DNA of 64,000 nucleotides from Saccharicrinis fermentans DSM 9555 = JCM 21142 (GTDB taxonomy: Bacteria > Bacteroidota > Bacteroidia > Bacteroidales > Marinilabiliaceae). Each line of letters begins with the position of its first letter. The first letter of the stretch is position 1. Location of the stretch: positions 3,345,980-3,409,979 of the forward strand of contig NZ_KI912107.1 in assembly GCF_000517085.1 (NCBI RefSeq). Reading direction: 5' to 3'. Positions 62,877-64,000 of the stretch are shown piece after piece. The position numbers and the translations under genes were made by a program. A model generated the notes under the pieces. The model did no database searches. It saw only the letters and a list, made by a program, of their open reading frames with translations, and was not told the DNA's origin.

Positions 62877-64000
62877 GTGAAAAAAGCAACCTTTAAACTA
62901 CATATAATTATATCGTTACTAATTTATTTAGTGCAAGGGTTGCTGAGCCAGGCTTTTACTGAAAACAAAAAAATTCTTTATATCAATTCCTATAGCATTG
63001 GTTTGCTGTGGACCGATGAATTTACGCTAGGCCTAAAAACTGAGTTGGACAAGAGTGGGGACATAGCCTATTACACAGAATTTATGGACACCAAACGAAT
63101 CCAATTTCATTCTCACTATGATTATTTTTATCAGTACCTCAAGACCAAATATATGGGTATTGATTTTGATGCTGTGGTGACCGCGGACAATAATGCCCTT
63201 GATTTTTTCCTATACCACAAAGATTCCATCATATTCAAACACAAGCCTCTAATCTTTGCCGGCATCAACAATATTGACGACTATCACCTTAACGATATAG
63301 AGGCATACGGAATAGTGGAAGGAAGAGGCTGGGAACATGTATTTTACAGTATGCACCGTCTCTTTCCTGACAGAAAAAATGTATATGTATTTTCAAACAC
63401 TTCCCATACCGATTCCTTAAATCAATCCATTGTAGCCAAATACGCACAAGAATTTGGAGTACCTGAATACCATATTATTATGAGTAGCAACCAAGACTCA
63501 ATGGTTAACATTCTTAAATCCCTTGGCTCCAAGGATATGGTATATCTATTCAACAGAACATTTAGCAAATCGGCAGCCCACTGGCCATATAACGACATCC
63601 TCACTAAGATGAACAAACCTTTGGACGTTCCCATTTTTTCAGGGGCCCACATCCGTGACGGAATCAACAATATCGTTGGCGGCGAAGAGAATATTGGTGA
63701 ATTTCACGGCCGTACGGCCGCACACATGGTAATAAAATTACTTCATGGTCAAGAGCTTAAGCCTCGTTTCATTTACCCCAAAGGAAAACTTTTGTATAAT
63801 TACCAGGAACTAAAACGCTTTCATATTGATCATAAATTACTACCAAGAGATGCCATCATTGTAAATAAACCAGAATCAATATTTAGCAAATTCAAGCAGA
63901 TAGCCTATATTAACTTTTCGTTCATAGCAGCATGTGTCGCCATCATCATCACAATGATAATCAATAACAAAAACCAAAAACGCTACCGCAAAAAAATTGA
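62877..64000 (+). CDS. Sensor protein with ABC-substrate-binding-like periplasmic domain, 5' part
   Basis: Open reading frame running off the window end. It starts at GTG 62877 (VKKATFKLHIIISLL); the overlapping ATG at 62875 runs straight into a stop. A signal/membrane segment (~8-28) precedes a periplasmic domain of about 300 residues that resembles ABC-type substrate-binding (PF04392-like) sensors: KILYINSYSIGLLWTDEFTLGL, GIDFDAVVTADNNALDFF and GINNIVGGEENIGEFHGRTAA. A membrane helix (~345-365) is followed by a basic segment. The missing C-terminal part is probably a histidine kinase or other output domain; only the sensor half is visible. Confidence 0.8.
   Translation, partial: MKKATFKLHIIISLLIYLVQGLLSQAFTENKKILYINSYSIGLLWTDEFTLGLKTELDKSGDIAYYTEFMDTKRIQFHSHYDYFYQYLKTKYMGIDFDAVVTADNNALDFFLYHKDSIIFKHKPLIFAGINNIDDYHLNDIEAYGIVEGRGWEHVFYSMHRLFPDRKNVYVFSNTSHTDSLNQSIVAKYAQEFGVPEYHIIMSSNQDSMVNILKSLGSKDMVYLFNRTFSKSAAHWPYNDILTKMNKPLDVPIFSGAHIRDGINNIVGGEENIGEFHGRTAAHMVIKLLHGQELKPRFIYPKGKLLYNYQELKRFHIDHKLLPRDAIIVNKPESIFSKFKQIAYINFSFIAACVAIIITMIINNKNQKRYRKKI

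Overview
The window comes from the chromosome of an AT-rich member of the Bacteroidota. The support is a type IX secretion sorting domain, SusC/SusD and FecI/FecR genes, a type III glutamine synthetase, several DUF families typical of the phylum, TAnnTTTG promoter boxes in front of many genes and almost no Shine-Dalgarno sites. The mix of genes and the abundance of hybrid-type kinases suggest a marine Marinilabiliales-like genus, but that placement is inference. No phage, insertion-sequence transposase, CRISPR array or rRNA was found. The first and last genes are cut by the window edges.

Layout. 1-4.5 kb: 3' end of a type IX-secreted protein, a small acidic peptide gene, rlmD and a DEAD-box helicase, convergent with glnN (4.6-6.8 kb). 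7.1-12.6 kb: an M20 dipeptidase, then a minus-strand metal operon (DtxR-type repressor, ZupT-type ZIP transporter, TonB receptor) whose promoter carries a perfect palindrome. 12.7-16.7 kb: amidase, nucleotidyltransferase, Nudix and aminotransferase. 16.8-22.1 kb: a sensor kinase with an NMT1/THI5-like periplasmic domain and the histidine-degradation pair hutI-ftcD. 22.4-25.9 kb: a candidate structured RNA, an overlapping LMW-phosphatase/fructosamine-kinase pair (probable protein deglycation), a cytidylate-kinase-like protein, a small DNA-binding-like protein and flavodoxin. 26-28.2 kb: O-methyltransferase, M16 protease and two tandem tRNA-Phe genes.

28.6-42.3 kb: a 1358-residue CheB-CheR-PAS-histidine kinase, then ECF sigma, anti-sigma, SusC (with STN domain), SusD, a surface-type lipoprotein zinc metallopeptidase and a DUF4302 lipoprotein. 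The last six look like one regulated uptake system aimed at a peptide-containing or otherwise non-polysaccharide substrate, since no glycan-degrading enzyme is present. 42.4-48.5 kb: nth, a DUF3109 protein, gpmI, a PAS kinase, a 165-bp inverted-repeat element, a DUF3108 protein and a thiamine-binding-type protein. 48.6-58 kb: mostly envelope genes (Ig-like lipoprotein, coiled-coil membrane protein, two lytic transglycosylases, DUF4837 lipoprotein) with pepA and pdxA. 58-64 kb: uvrA, a TGS-uridine-kinase-like nucleoside kinase and the 5' part of another periplasmic-sensor kinase.

Recurring themes are orphan sensor kinases with nearly identical phosphoacceptor regions and no adjacent response regulator, and well-formed intrinsic terminators that delimit many transcription units.
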